Positions 33,781 through 41,842 of a DNA stretch of 64,000 nt are shown one piece after another. The position numbers and the translations under genes are program-made. The stretch is from an uncultured Ellagibacter sp. (GTDB lineage: Bacteria > Actinomycetota > Coriobacteriia > Coriobacteriales > Eggerthellaceae), in NCBI RefSeq assembly GCF_934617235.1, contig NZ_CAKTTZ010000005.1, positions 1 through 64,000 of the forward strand, written 5' to 3'. The notes under the pieces are model-generated. The model was given only the letters and a program-made list of their open reading frames with translations. It was not told the DNA's origin and made no database searches. How positions within the stretch are numbered: the stretch's first letter is position 1; every line of letters begins with the position of its first letter.

Positions 33781-35295
33781 ATGGACTTCAACGCTTGGCT
33801 CATTAAAGCCAGTGGGCAGATTGACGGTTTTCTGTACACCTACATCTTGCTCGCCCTGCTCGTCATCGTGGGCATCTACTACACCATCCGCACCAAGGCG
33901 GTGCAAATTCGCTACATCAAAGACATGTTCACACAGATCACCGAGAAGAAACATGTCGAAGGGAAGCGCTCCATCTCGTCGTTCCAGGCGCTCATGGTGT
34001 CGACCGCGAGTCGCGTGGGCACGGGTAACATCGCAGGCGTCGCCACCGCGCTTGCCACTGGCGGCCCGGGCGCCGTGTTCTGGATGGGGCTTATGGCCAT
34101 CGTGGGCGCGGCTTCCGCGTTCATCGAGTCTACGCTCGCGCAGATTTGGAAGGTTCGCGGCAAGGACGGCGAATTCCGCGGCGGCCCCGCATACTACATC
34201 CATCAGGCGCTCGGCAGCCGCAAGCTCGGCGTGCTGTTCTCCGTGCTCTTAATCTTGTGCTTTGCTTTCGGCTTCAACGGCTTGCAGGCCTTCAACGCCA
34301 CAAGCGCGCTTGAGTACTACCTGCCCGGCGAGGCTATGCCGAAGGCGGCGATCGCGTCGGGAATCGTGCTCGCAGTGATGACCGCCGCTGTCATCTTCGG
34401 CGGAACGAAGCGCATCAGCGTCATCACGTCAATCGTGGTTCCCATCATGGCCATCGCCTACATCGCCATCGCGCTCTGGACGACCATCACCAACATCACG
34501 TGGTTGCCCCAGGTCTTCGCGCTCGTCTTCTCCTCGGCGTTTGACTTCCAGTCGATTTTCGGCGGCTTCACGGGCTCGGTCGTCATGCTCGGCATCAAGC
34601 GCGGCCTGTACTCCAACGAGGCCGGCATGGGCTCCGCGCCGAACGCCGCCGCCACCGCAAGCGTTTCCCACCCGGTCAAGCAGGGCCTCGTGCAGAGCCT
34701 TTCGGTCTACATCGACACGCTGCTCATCTGCACCTGTTCGGCTATGATGGTGCTCGTATTCTACGTGCAAGACCCTGCCGCGGCGGCAGACCTCAACGGC
34801 ATGCCGCTCGTGCAGATGGCCGTGAACAACTCCGTCGGCGAGGCGGGCATCCACTTCATCACATTCGCCATCTTCGCGTTCGCGTATTCGAGCCTCATCG
34901 GCAACTACTTCTACGCCGAAAGCAACCTGCGCTTCATTAAGGGCGACAGCAAGATGCTACTCACGGTGTTCCGCATCGTGTGCCTGCTCGTCATCTTCTA
35001 CGGCGCGACGAACAACTTCGATCTCGCGTGGAACTTGGCCGACATCTTCATGGGACTTATGGCAATCATGAACCTCGTCGCCATCCTGTTGCTCGGCAAA
35101 TGGGCGCTCGCTGCACTCGACGATTACTCCGCACAGCGCAAGGCCGGCAAGGACCCCGTATTCGTCGCCGACGACATTCCCGGCATGCCCAAAACCGACT
35201 GCTGGCATCTTGAGGAGGTGCGCGACTTCGGCGAGCCGCCCGTGAAGGAATACCTCGACGAGGCAATCGAGACCGACTACGTGGGCCTGAAGTAG
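33781..35295 (+). CDS. Alanine/glycine:cation symporter (AGCS family)
   Basis: 504 residues, about 11 membrane helices. The family signatures are clear: RVGTGNIAGVATALATGGPGAVFWMG near residue 78, then AFIESTLAQIWK, and GGPAYYIHQALG. The later NEAGMGSAPNAAATASVSHPVKQGLVQ motif (near residue 280) is diagnostic. These carriers import alanine or glycine with sodium or protons. Start at ATG 33781 has GGGGAAAGG upstream. No glycine riboswitch is visible in the 190-base leader. Immediately after the stop, the minus-one frame continues as a Glu/Ala/Pro-rich tail of about 48 codons to near 35445, which looks like a lost or frameshifted C-terminus. Confidence 0.9.
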   Translation: MDFNAWLIKASGQIDGFLYTYILLALLVIVGIYYTIRTKAVQIRYIKDMFTQITEKKHVEGKRSISSFQALMVSTASRVGTGNIAGVATALATGGPGAVFWMGLMAIVGAASAFIESTLAQIWKVRGKDGEFRGGPAYYIHQALGSRKLGVLFSVLLILCFAFGFNGLQAFNATSALEYYLPGEAMPKAAIASGIVLAVMTAAVIFGGTKRISVITSIVVPIMAIAYIAIALWTTITNITWLPQVFALVFSSAFDFQSIFGGFTGSVVMLGIKRGLYSNEAGMGSAPNAAATASVSHPVKQGLVQSLSVYIDTLLICTCSAMMVLVFYVQDPAAAADLNGMPLVQMAVNNSVGEAGIHFITFAIFAFAYSSLIGNYFYAESNLRFIKGDSKMLLTVFRIVCLLVIFYGATNNFDLAWNLADIFMGLMAIMNLVAILLLGKWALAALDDYSAQRKAGKDPVFVADDIPGMPKTDCWHLEEVRDFGEPPVKEYLDEAIETDYVGLK

Positions 35296-35511
35296 AAGGC
35301 GGGAAAGAGGCAGAACCAGAGGCTGAGGCCAACATCGAAAGAGTAGCCGAGACGGAAGTCGCTGCCGTGGCAGCGGCAGAAGCCGAGCCAGAACCCGAAC
35401 CAGTAGGTTGTTCCCGAACTACGGTTATACAGAAACATCCTTAAAGGAAAGAGCGGAAGTTCCTATAATTTAAGGCACATATTGCTCGCGCCGTATCAAG
35501 GGAGGCTGACA

Positions 35512-35745
35512 ATGGATCGTGCAGAATTCATGGCTCTGGAATCCTCGAAAAAGGCCGATGTGCTCAACGCGCTTATCGACGAGGGGAAAAGCCAAAAAGA
35601 GGCCATGGGCGCCGTCGGCGTCACCATCAAGGACCTCATGGTAACGCAGGTTTTCTTCTCGAAGACGGAAGGTCGCTTCAACGCGAACGCCGTGGGCGGT
35701 TACTCGAATTTCCACAGCGACTCGACGGGCGAAGCTGCAAAGTAG
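35512..35745 (+). CDS. Small protein of unknown function, possible helix-turn-helix
   Basis: 77 residues from ATG 35512 with a strong GGGAGG upstream. Sequence from about residue 10 to 45 (SKKADVLNALIDEGKSQKEAMGAVGVTIKDL) has the spacing of a helix-turn-helix, with two helices around a Gly-containing turn. A basic middle and a short polar tail follow. No family is recognised. A perfect terminator follows 31 bases downstream, and an AT-rich stretch precedes it, so it is probably transcribed alone. Confidence 0.7.
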   Translation: MDRAEFMALESSKKADVLNALIDEGKSQKEAMGAVGVTIKDLMVTQVFFSKTEGRFNANAVGGYSNFHSDSTGEAAK

Positions 35746-35776
35746 CTCATCGCACGGTACAATCTCATTCAGACCG

Positions 35777-35815
35777 AAAGCGGAGGCTGCCGCACGATGT
35801 GACAGCCTCCGCTTT
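35777..35815 (+). terminator. Intrinsic terminator
   Basis: AAAGCGGAGGCTG (35777-35789) pairs perfectly with CAGCCTCCGCTTT (35803-35815), 13-base loop. Placed between the small gene and the convergent membrane protein gene. Confidence 0.8.
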
Positions 35816-35911
35816 GCATATTGAGCGAGAAACCATGGGTCTTCCAGAACGGGAAGGGGACGGGGATGCTGCACGAGCTGCGGCGTCCCGGGCGCCAGCT
35901 TGCAGCCAAGG

Positions 35912-36775
35912 CTAGATTGCAAGCTGCATATAACTCATGCACAAAGGCTCCACGCCGAAGGTGATTTCGCGCGCGATGTAGGGTGCGATATCGCAAACGA
36001 GCGCGGCGGTAGCCCCAATGGCTGCGCCCCATAATGGTCCGGTAAGTATGCGCGTGCAGGCGACGTTCTCGTCTTCGCAGTCGCTTACCAGGGACGACAC
36101 AACCGTGAGGGCTGCCCCCGCGCCAATACCAAGCAGGGCCCCGGTTATGATGTGCACGAAAACGTCGGCATCCGAGCCATGAACCGTACCTGCAGTAATG
36201 ATCTCTATAAGGGCAGGCAGGCACGCGATCACGACCGCTGACAGGGCGTTGGCGGGGCATCTCTCGGAAACCGCGCAAACAACGAGCACGGCAAGCGACA
36301 CGGCGAAAGCAAGCGCGTTGAGCTCGCAGAGCGCGTCCGCGTCGACGAACACCGCGCCGATAACGCGCGTGCAGACAAGGAGCGCAATTGTAACCGCAGT
36401 AAAGTTGGCGCACCCCATCGAGCGCGACATGAGCATCCCGAACAGGGCTTCGGTTGCATGCGAGAGGCGGGCCTCAATAGCATTCAGGCCCCTGAAAAAA
36501 CGCTCCATCTCAACGTCGATTTCGTCATCGCGTTCGTCGTAATCATCGTCGAAGAGGCTATCGAATATGCTGCCGCGAGAATGGTAGCGGGTGCCGCCCA
36601 TGCCACCCGCACCACTGCGACGTCTCCCGTCACGTTCGTGTTCGTCCTTGGCGGGGTTGCCATCATCGCGAAATGCCTCATCACTGCAAGTTTCGTTGCC
36701 CGTGCCGCCGCCCTCATTGCGAAATGCGCCATCGCTGTAAGATTTGTCGCAGGTGCCGTTTCTGAAATCGCTCAT
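35912..36775 (-). CDS. Multi-pass membrane protein of unknown function with N-terminal 17-residue repeats
   Basis: 287 residues from ATG 36775 (AAAGGAAAG upstream); the open frame continues to 36925 without support. A polar N-terminus (about residues 1-100) begins with three degenerate 17-residue units starting FRNG, FRNE and FRDD, visible in the DNA as a 51-bp period. An acidic stretch (FDDDYDERDDEID) follows, then about five hydrophobic helices (residues about 115-285). No family is recognised. Its leader carries a 32-bp motif (36810-36841) shared with the promoter of the coiled-coil gene at 45239, suggesting common regulation with the FHA-kinase block. Confidence 0.75.
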   Translation of the reverse strand: MSDFRNGTCDKSYSDGAFRNEGGGTGNETCSDEAFRDDGNPAKDEHERDGRRRSGAGGMGGTRYHSRGSIFDSLFDDDYDERDDEIDVEMERFFRGLNAIEARLSHATEALFGMLMSRSMGCANFTAVTIALLVCTRVIGAVFVDADALCELNALAFAVSLAVLVVCAVSERCPANALSAVVIACLPALIEIITAGTVHGSDADVFVHIITGALLGIGAGAALTVVSSLVSDCEDENVACTRILTGPLWGAAIGATAALVCDIAPYIAREITFGVEPLCMSYMQLAI

Positions 36776-36809
36776 AGCTTTCCTTTCGTTTTCGGGGCTT
36801 CTGCCAAAC

Positions 36810-36841
36810 ACATGGAAAACAAGCGAGGGTTTTTCTGGAAA
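36810..36841 (-). promoter_or_regulatory. Shared 32-bp motif, copy 1
   Basis: Matches 45299-45330 at 27 of 32 positions; both read toward minus-strand genes, 34 and 59 bases before their starts. On the coding strand it contains two TTTCCA units separated by 17 bases, flanking a variable centre. No third copy was seen. Confidence 0.55.
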
Positions 36842-37049
36842 ACGAAGGGCGGGACGGCTAGGGGAAATGCACTGACGAGCAAGTCGTGTCGTAACGAGGG
36901 AATGACCTGATGAGTGCAGGGGCATCGTGAAGAAACGCCTCTTTTCAGCGACGTGTCATGGCGCGAGGCGAAAACGTGCGCCATTCCGCCCTTCGCGCAA
37001 CGTACAATGAGCCATGCGATAGTGAGGGCTTTGCGGGAAAGGTACTGCC

Positions 37050-39734
37050 GTGCCAACAGATGAGTTCGCCGAGCGCGAATGCGACGTTAACGACGGAGGT
37101 GCTGCTGGCGAAAGCGCCGCCGATGAAGCCAAGGCTCGACGCCGTGCTGAGCGGGCGGCTCTTCGCGCCCAGCGCAAACAGCAGAGCGTGCGACGGGGAC
37201 GCCAGGACGCCGAATGGGATGGCTTGCCTTACTCGGATGCGTTGCTGCAAGAGGGCCTTAATCATGCGCGCACAATCGCCGAGAAGCGAATCAAGGGTGA
37301 GCCCCGTGGCGCTAACGACTGGCTCGACAACGACACAGAAGTGAAGCTTGCGCTGCTCGCCAAGGCGGGAAAGCTCGCGCGGGAGTGCCTCATCGAGGCG
37401 CATCTCGACGCCGCGTATGCCGCCACCAGGGGATACAAACGGCTATTCGAAGCGCATGATTTGGGCGCCGAGTATCATCATGCAGTGCGACTCGCCGTGG
37501 AGGACTCGATCGACAAGTTCAACCTGACGCAAGATCACGTGCTGAACAGCTGGGTCTCGACGAACAAAAAGCCTGTGGAGCGCCGCTTGTGCGAGTGCTA
37601 TGCGCAGAAGACGGCGCTTCGAAGCGAACATGAGGCGCGGAAATACTTCGCGATCGTCAAGGCATATCGAAAGCTCGAGGATTCGCTGCAGGGCGCGCGC
37701 AAGCCAACTGAAGAGGAGCTGCTCGGTGCCCTTGCGGCGCATACCGCAACGAGGGGGATGGACCGCGAAACCATGCTCGATATCCTCGACCGAGGCTCGG
37801 ATGGGGTGCACAGGGTGACGTTTTCCGCCGCAGCACCGCGCGGGTGCGAGGAAGGTGCCCCGAGAAAGCGCGCGGGCGTTGTTCCCTTGGCGAAGCTTGC
37901 GGCGAGTGATTCGGGTGCTGCGCGCGTCATCGATGTTGCAAGCGCCACGAATCCGGCGAGCTCCGCAGCGCTCGAAAGCCCCACGGGCGCGACAAGTACT
38001 GCGAGCTGCGCAAACGATGCGCGCGACGCGTCAACCGCAGCTAGGGTGTCGCCCGTAGCTGGAGCATCGCCCGCCGACAAGGCCGCCGCCCGCGATCCCG
38101 AGGCGCTTCTCTTCCGAAATGGTGTCGAGCAGGACATGACGCCCGTCGAGCGCGCCGTGTACCGGGCGCGCATAGCCCCCATTATCGACGCCGACGCTCG
38201 CGCGCAAACCCTTGCGAAAACGGCCGAGCAAATCCGCTTGTCATGTGGGCTTCCGATGATGCAGGCCGATCGCGTGCGTCGCATCGAGCTGCGCCTGCGA
38301 GAGCGATTCGTGCTCGGCGGCGAGCTCGGCGTGTACTCGGGCGCTGAAACTTCCACCTGGTTGCGCCAAGAGCGTTCGCGCTTCCATAGCGATTACTGGC
38401 TTTTGGACCTGCTCGCGCTACGTCTCGCCGAGGTGCTTCCCAAGCATTCATCAGGCCCCAAAGCAAAAAGCGGGGAGGAATCGACACCAGACAAACGCGC
38501 CAGGGGCGTCACGCGCGACGACTGCTACAGCATGCTGCTTGCTGCGACCGTGAAGACGGACGACTTGTCGGGCAAAATCACAAACGGCTACGCAAAGGCG
38601 CTTCGGGAGAACAGGAAGCTCTCGGAGGATGCGGCGAGAAAGGAAGGCCGACTTCGAGCATACGAGGAATACCTTTCCGACCCGCTCGCCGTCGTGCGCG
38701 GCAGCATACTCACTCAGGTTCCTAAGGATGCATTCCCCGACGATGACCCCTGGCGGGCGTTTCTGTGGTATTTCTTCTTCGACGAGGCGACCGATATCGA
38801 AATTGAAGAATTCGCAACAGCGCTGAAAGATGCGCTCATCCACGATGCTGCCGTCACTGGCGCAAGCGAGTATGTCGCCTCGACGGCGCGCGCGTACGTG
38901 GCGAAAAGGCTGCTCACATCGGCGGCATCGCGCGGTGACGGATGGGCTCGCACGCTCGAGCACGCGTTTGACCTCATGCTGTGTTGGATGCTCGACATCG
39001 ATCGCGCCGACGATGAATCGGTGGCGCTTGCCCACGACGGCCTGCTCACGGGCGGCGGCGAGGCGCCCTTGCCAAAGAAGCCGAAAGCGGGTCGGGTGCT
39101 TTCGTTCGATGCGTACCTTGCAGACGGCGTGGTGAACTCCGAGATCGAAGAGGGCCGCGAGCTGCGCGTTCATCCGTGGCTTCGCCCTCGCATCGGCATC
39201 GGGCACGCGTTCGAGAAGAACGAATGCCGCCAACTAGGGTGCCACCGCGAAGAGTTCGCAGGAGAAGAAGCCTGGGGCGTCATGAACCTCCCAGGGCAGC
39301 AGGAAAGCAAGGCGCACGGTGCCGACGGGCGCGCACAAGACCCCGTTTCCCGGGAACACTCCTTGTTGCTGTACGCGGGAAGCGAATCGCGAGCAAGAGA
39401 AAACAGGTGGCTCGCCTTCGACCTGGCATCTTCGAACGGCACGCTTATCGTGCGCTCGAATGCCAATGGAAGCGTCACCAACGTGATCGTCGGCTTCGGG
39501 GCGAACAACTACCGCGATGCGCGAGCGCTTTCGTTCGGCGCAACGTGTTCGGATGACGAACAGCTTCTGCGCGAGACGGCCAAGCGGACAGGTGCTGCGA
39601 TCCAGATGCAGGGTGCGCCTATCATGCCTGGTGATATGCTTGTTTTCGGCTTTGCCATCCTCGAAGACCCCAGCGGCGCGGTTTCGTTCGGCGCGAGAAA
39701 CGGCGCGCTGTGCCTGCGCGTCCGCGATGCCTAA
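37050..39734 (+). CDS. FHA-domain protein with sigma-70-like N-terminal region
   Basis: 894 residues from GTG (AAAGG upstream). The C-terminus (about 720-894) has the FHA phosphothreonine-binding signature: GIGHAFEKNECRQLG, SREHS near 766 and a DLASSNGTLIV strand. The N-terminus resembles sigma-70 factors: residues 106-182 follow region 2 (LIEAHLDAAYAATRGY..., then AVEDSIDKFNLTQDHVLNSWVST) and 200-250 follow region 3 (IVKAYRKLEDSL...ARKPTEEELLGAL). A low-complexity Ala/Ser linker (260-350) and an uncharacterised middle domain (350-700) separate the parts. Divergent from the membrane gene and convergent with the kinase operon, it is the likely phospho-reader for that kinase. Confidence 0.75.
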   Translation: MPTDEFAERECDVNDGGAAGESAADEAKARRRAERAALRAQRKQQSVRRGRQDAEWDGLPYSDALLQEGLNHARTIAEKRIKGEPRGANDWLDNDTEVKLALLAKAGKLARECLIEAHLDAAYAATRGYKRLFEAHDLGAEYHHAVRLAVEDSIDKFNLTQDHVLNSWVSTNKKPVERRLCECYAQKTALRSEHEARKYFAIVKAYRKLEDSLQGARKPTEEELLGALAAHTATRGMDRETMLDILDRGSDGVHRVTFSAAAPRGCEEGAPRKRAGVVPLAKLAASDSGAARVIDVASATNPASSAALESPTGATSTASCANDARDASTAARVSPVAGASPADKAAARDPEALLFRNGVEQDMTPVERAVYRARIAPIIDADARAQTLAKTAEQIRLSCGLPMMQADRVRRIELRLRERFVLGGELGVYSGAETSTWLRQERSRFHSDYWLLDLLALRLAEVLPKHSSGPKAKSGEESTPDKRARGVTRDDCYSMLLAATVKTDDLSGKITNGYAKALRENRKLSEDAARKEGRLRAYEEYLSDPLAVVRGSILTQVPKDAFPDDDPWRAFLWYFFFDEATDIEIEEFATALKDALIHDAAVTGASEYVASTARAYVAKRLLTSAASRGDGWARTLEHAFDLMLCWMLDIDRADDESVALAHDGLLTGGGEAPLPKKPKAGRVLSFDAYLADGVVNSEIEEGRELRVHPWLRPRIGIGHAFEKNECRQLGCHREEFAGEEAWGVMNLPGQQESKAHGADGRAQDPVSREHSLLLYAGSESRARENRWLAFDLASSNGTLIVRSNANGSVTNVIVGFGANNYRDARALSFGATCSDDEQLLRETAKRTGAAIQMQGAPIMPGDMLVFGFAILEDPSGAVSFGARNGALCLRVRDA

Positions 39735-39769
39735 CGTGTGCAAGGCCTCGCAAGCGCACGATCGGCACG

Positions 39770-40108
39770 CTAGCGAATCGAAACGTTTACCCAGCCCGAA
39801 TGCGGCGAGAGCGCGATGCGGCTTCCTTCGACGAGCGCGCAACTGAGGCCCGGGCGCAGCTCAAACACGTTCGTGGTCGAAAAGCTCGGTTGCTGCACGT
39901 AGAGCGAGCGCTTACCTCGGTTCGTCGCGATCCAGCGATCGCGGTCGCTTTCGTCGGGACGCACGTCAAGGCTGCCGAGCGCACGGTGATCGCAGGTGCG
40001 GGCATCGTGCGCGTCAATGCGCGTCTCTGCATTGCAGGTATAGAGAATGAGGCAATTTGCGCATGTGGGGGCACCGCCTGCACGAGGCGTGTTGCTGACG
40101 TATTTCAT
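39770..40108 (-). CDS. Small cysteine-containing protein, possible partial FHA-like fold
   Basis: 112 residues from ATG 40108, with TAGGAAG upstream. The N-terminus has a CANCLILYTC cysteine cluster and the C-terminus (about 60-112) is strand-rich (VFELRPGLSCALVEGSRIAL), somewhat like the closing strands of an FHA or beta-sandwich domain. No family is certain. It lies 58 bases behind the kinase gene and is probably the last gene of the minus-strand signalling operon. An alternative is that it is not expressed, as it is short and uncharacterised. Confidence 0.55.
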   Translation of the reverse strand: MKYVSNTPRAGGAPTCANCLILYTCNAETRIDAHDARTCDHRALGSLDVRPDESDRDRWIATNRGKRSLYVQQPSFSTTNVFELRPGLSCALVEGSRIALSPHSGWVNVSIR

Positions 40109-40166
40109 AATAGCTTCCTAAGCTTTTTCTGCGAGGCTGTTGACTGGCGAAGGGCTGCGCCGCCGT

Positions 40167-41792
40167 TTATGCAAAGCCGTTTTCCCGAAGCCATACCTTG
40201 GCAGGTGGAAAACCTTCCTTCTGGCGTGTCTCGTCCCTTTCAGCAGATTTCCTGATGAAGGAAAGCCCAAGCTCGCGGTTTTCCTCGACGCGATGAATCG
40301 TACCCTGCGCGACATACGACCCGGAGTACAGAGCACGCCCCAAGAAGAACTGCGCCACCACAGCGCCCTTCGCCGCCGCCTCGCCCATGAACAACATGAC
40401 GTCGACTTCCGAATACTTGATCGAGCTGCCGCCGAGATTGTCGCGCGCGCAAATGGCCAGGTAGTACAGCGCGCTCACGCAGCCTTGGCGTGCGAGGCGC
40501 TCGAAGACGCCGACGGCCTGCGCGTAACGTCCGGAGTTGAAGTCATCGAGCGCTTGCGCGAGCGTGCCGCCCTCAAACGACGGCGCATCCTGCGCGAGAA
40601 TCCGCCCGCCACCGAGCGCCGCATTCAGTCCCAGCAGATGGAGCTCACGGTGATACGAAGCCCTATCGCGCGGCAGAGCGTTTTGCAGCTGCGAGGTGGT
40701 CGGACGCCGCGAGGCGTCGATCGCCAAACACGCGCCGAGTGTCACGCGAAGCTTCGCGTCGAACGCGTCGAACGCCGCACGCACCGCCTTTTCAATCGCG
40801 GCAGGGGGCTCCTCGACACCATAGGTGGAGCGCAGCGTTTCGGCGATGTCCCTTTTCAGGAAGGCAACTGTCTCGGTATCGTGCGAAAAGTCGTTTAACG
40901 CGTCTTCGGCGAGGTAGATGCCCAGCTCGCGCCCCTTCTCGATAAAGCCAGGGGACGGCACGACCGACTGCTCGTGTGCCGTGCGCTCGCGCTCGTCGGT
41001 CCAAGCAGGGTCGTAGCGAAGCGTGCCGTCGCTTTGGGCAACCGCACCATACGCAGGCGGCTTGTTCTCGCCAGCAAGAAGCGCGAGCAGCGTGGCCGCA
41101 AGCGAATACGCGTCACCACCCGGGCCGGCGTCCCGACTCATCGGAAAGCAGCTTTCCGGAGACGAGAATCCCTGCGTGCCCCATCCGAGATGCGCCTGGC
41201 CACGCGAGCTTTGCGCGATGCCGAAGTCGATGAGCCGCGTGTTTCCCGTCGAATCGAGGAGAATGTTGCTTGGCTTGACATCGCGGTGAACGACGCCCTC
41301 GCGAAGCTCCGACTCGGCCGTGGCAAGAAAGCCGACAATAGGAGAGAGGGTCGAAAGCGCTTCTTCAACCGTCATTTTCCTTCCCATGCGGCGAAGCTTT
41401 TTCGCGAGGGTGTCACCCTCGAGCCACTCTTCGACGATGCAGCTTTTCTCGCAGGTGCCGAAGGGGGACGGGGTGCAAACGGTGCCGTGCGCGAGCGCCT
41501 GGGGAAGCACGCGGAAGTTCGAGAATCGCGCAAGGGTTCGCCATTCGAGGTCGCATTCCTCGCTGTTTTCGAACACCTTCACCGCAACGGGAATCCCGTC
41601 AGGCGTACGCGCCTTCACGATGGTTGCTTGTCCGCCGCGGCTTGTCACCTCCTCGAACGCGAGGTTTTGCGGAGCTTGTCGAATGTCGTTGCGCTCGGGA
41701 GGCGCTGGGGTGAAGAGCAGCCCGGATGAGGGGTCGATACGGGATTCCGACTCGGCGGCAGCGCCCGTTCCGGTGAGAAGTTCTTGGCTCAT
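40167..41792 (-). CDS. Serine/threonine protein kinase with Sel1-like repeats
   Basis: 541 residues from ATG 41792 (AAAGGGG upstream; a TTG six bases earlier is less likely). The Hanks-type kinase domain (about 45-385) is intact: VAVK with Lys72, HRDVKPSNILL with Asp171, and DFGIAQ with Asp189. The C-terminal part (about 410-541) contains Sel1/TPR-like helical repeats (YAQAVGVFERLARQG, AAAKGAVVAQFFLGRALYSG) for protein contacts. There is no membrane helix, unlike PknB, so it is cytoplasmic. Neighbours are an OmpA-type lipoprotein, a membrane coiled-coil protein and an FHA protein, which together suggest an envelope-linked phosphorylation pathway. Confidence 0.88.
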   Translation of the reverse strand: MSQELLTGTGAAAESESRIDPSSGLLFTPAPPERNDIRQAPQNLAFEEVTSRGGQATIVKARTPDGIPVAVKVFENSEECDLEWRTLARFSNFRVLPQALAHGTVCTPSPFGTCEKSCIVEEWLEGDTLAKKLRRMGRKMTVEEALSTLSPIVGFLATAESELREGVVHRDVKPSNILLDSTGNTRLIDFGIAQSSRGQAHLGWGTQGFSSPESCFPMSRDAGPGGDAYSLAATLLALLAGENKPPAYGAVAQSDGTLRYDPAWTDERERTAHEQSVVPSPGFIEKGRELGIYLAEDALNDFSHDTETVAFLKRDIAETLRSTYGVEEPPAAIEKAVRAAFDAFDAKLRVTLGACLAIDASRRPTTSQLQNALPRDRASYHRELHLLGLNAALGGGRILAQDAPSFEGGTLAQALDDFNSGRYAQAVGVFERLARQGCVSALYYLAICARDNLGGSSIKYSEVDVMLFMGEAAAKGAVVAQFFLGRALYSGSYVAQGTIHRVEENRELGLSFIRKSAERDETRQKEGFPPAKVWLRENGFA

Positions 41793-41842
41793 GGTCAACC
41801 CCTTTTGCGCGCGGCCTGCCCTCGTTTTCGGCAGCTTTCTTA

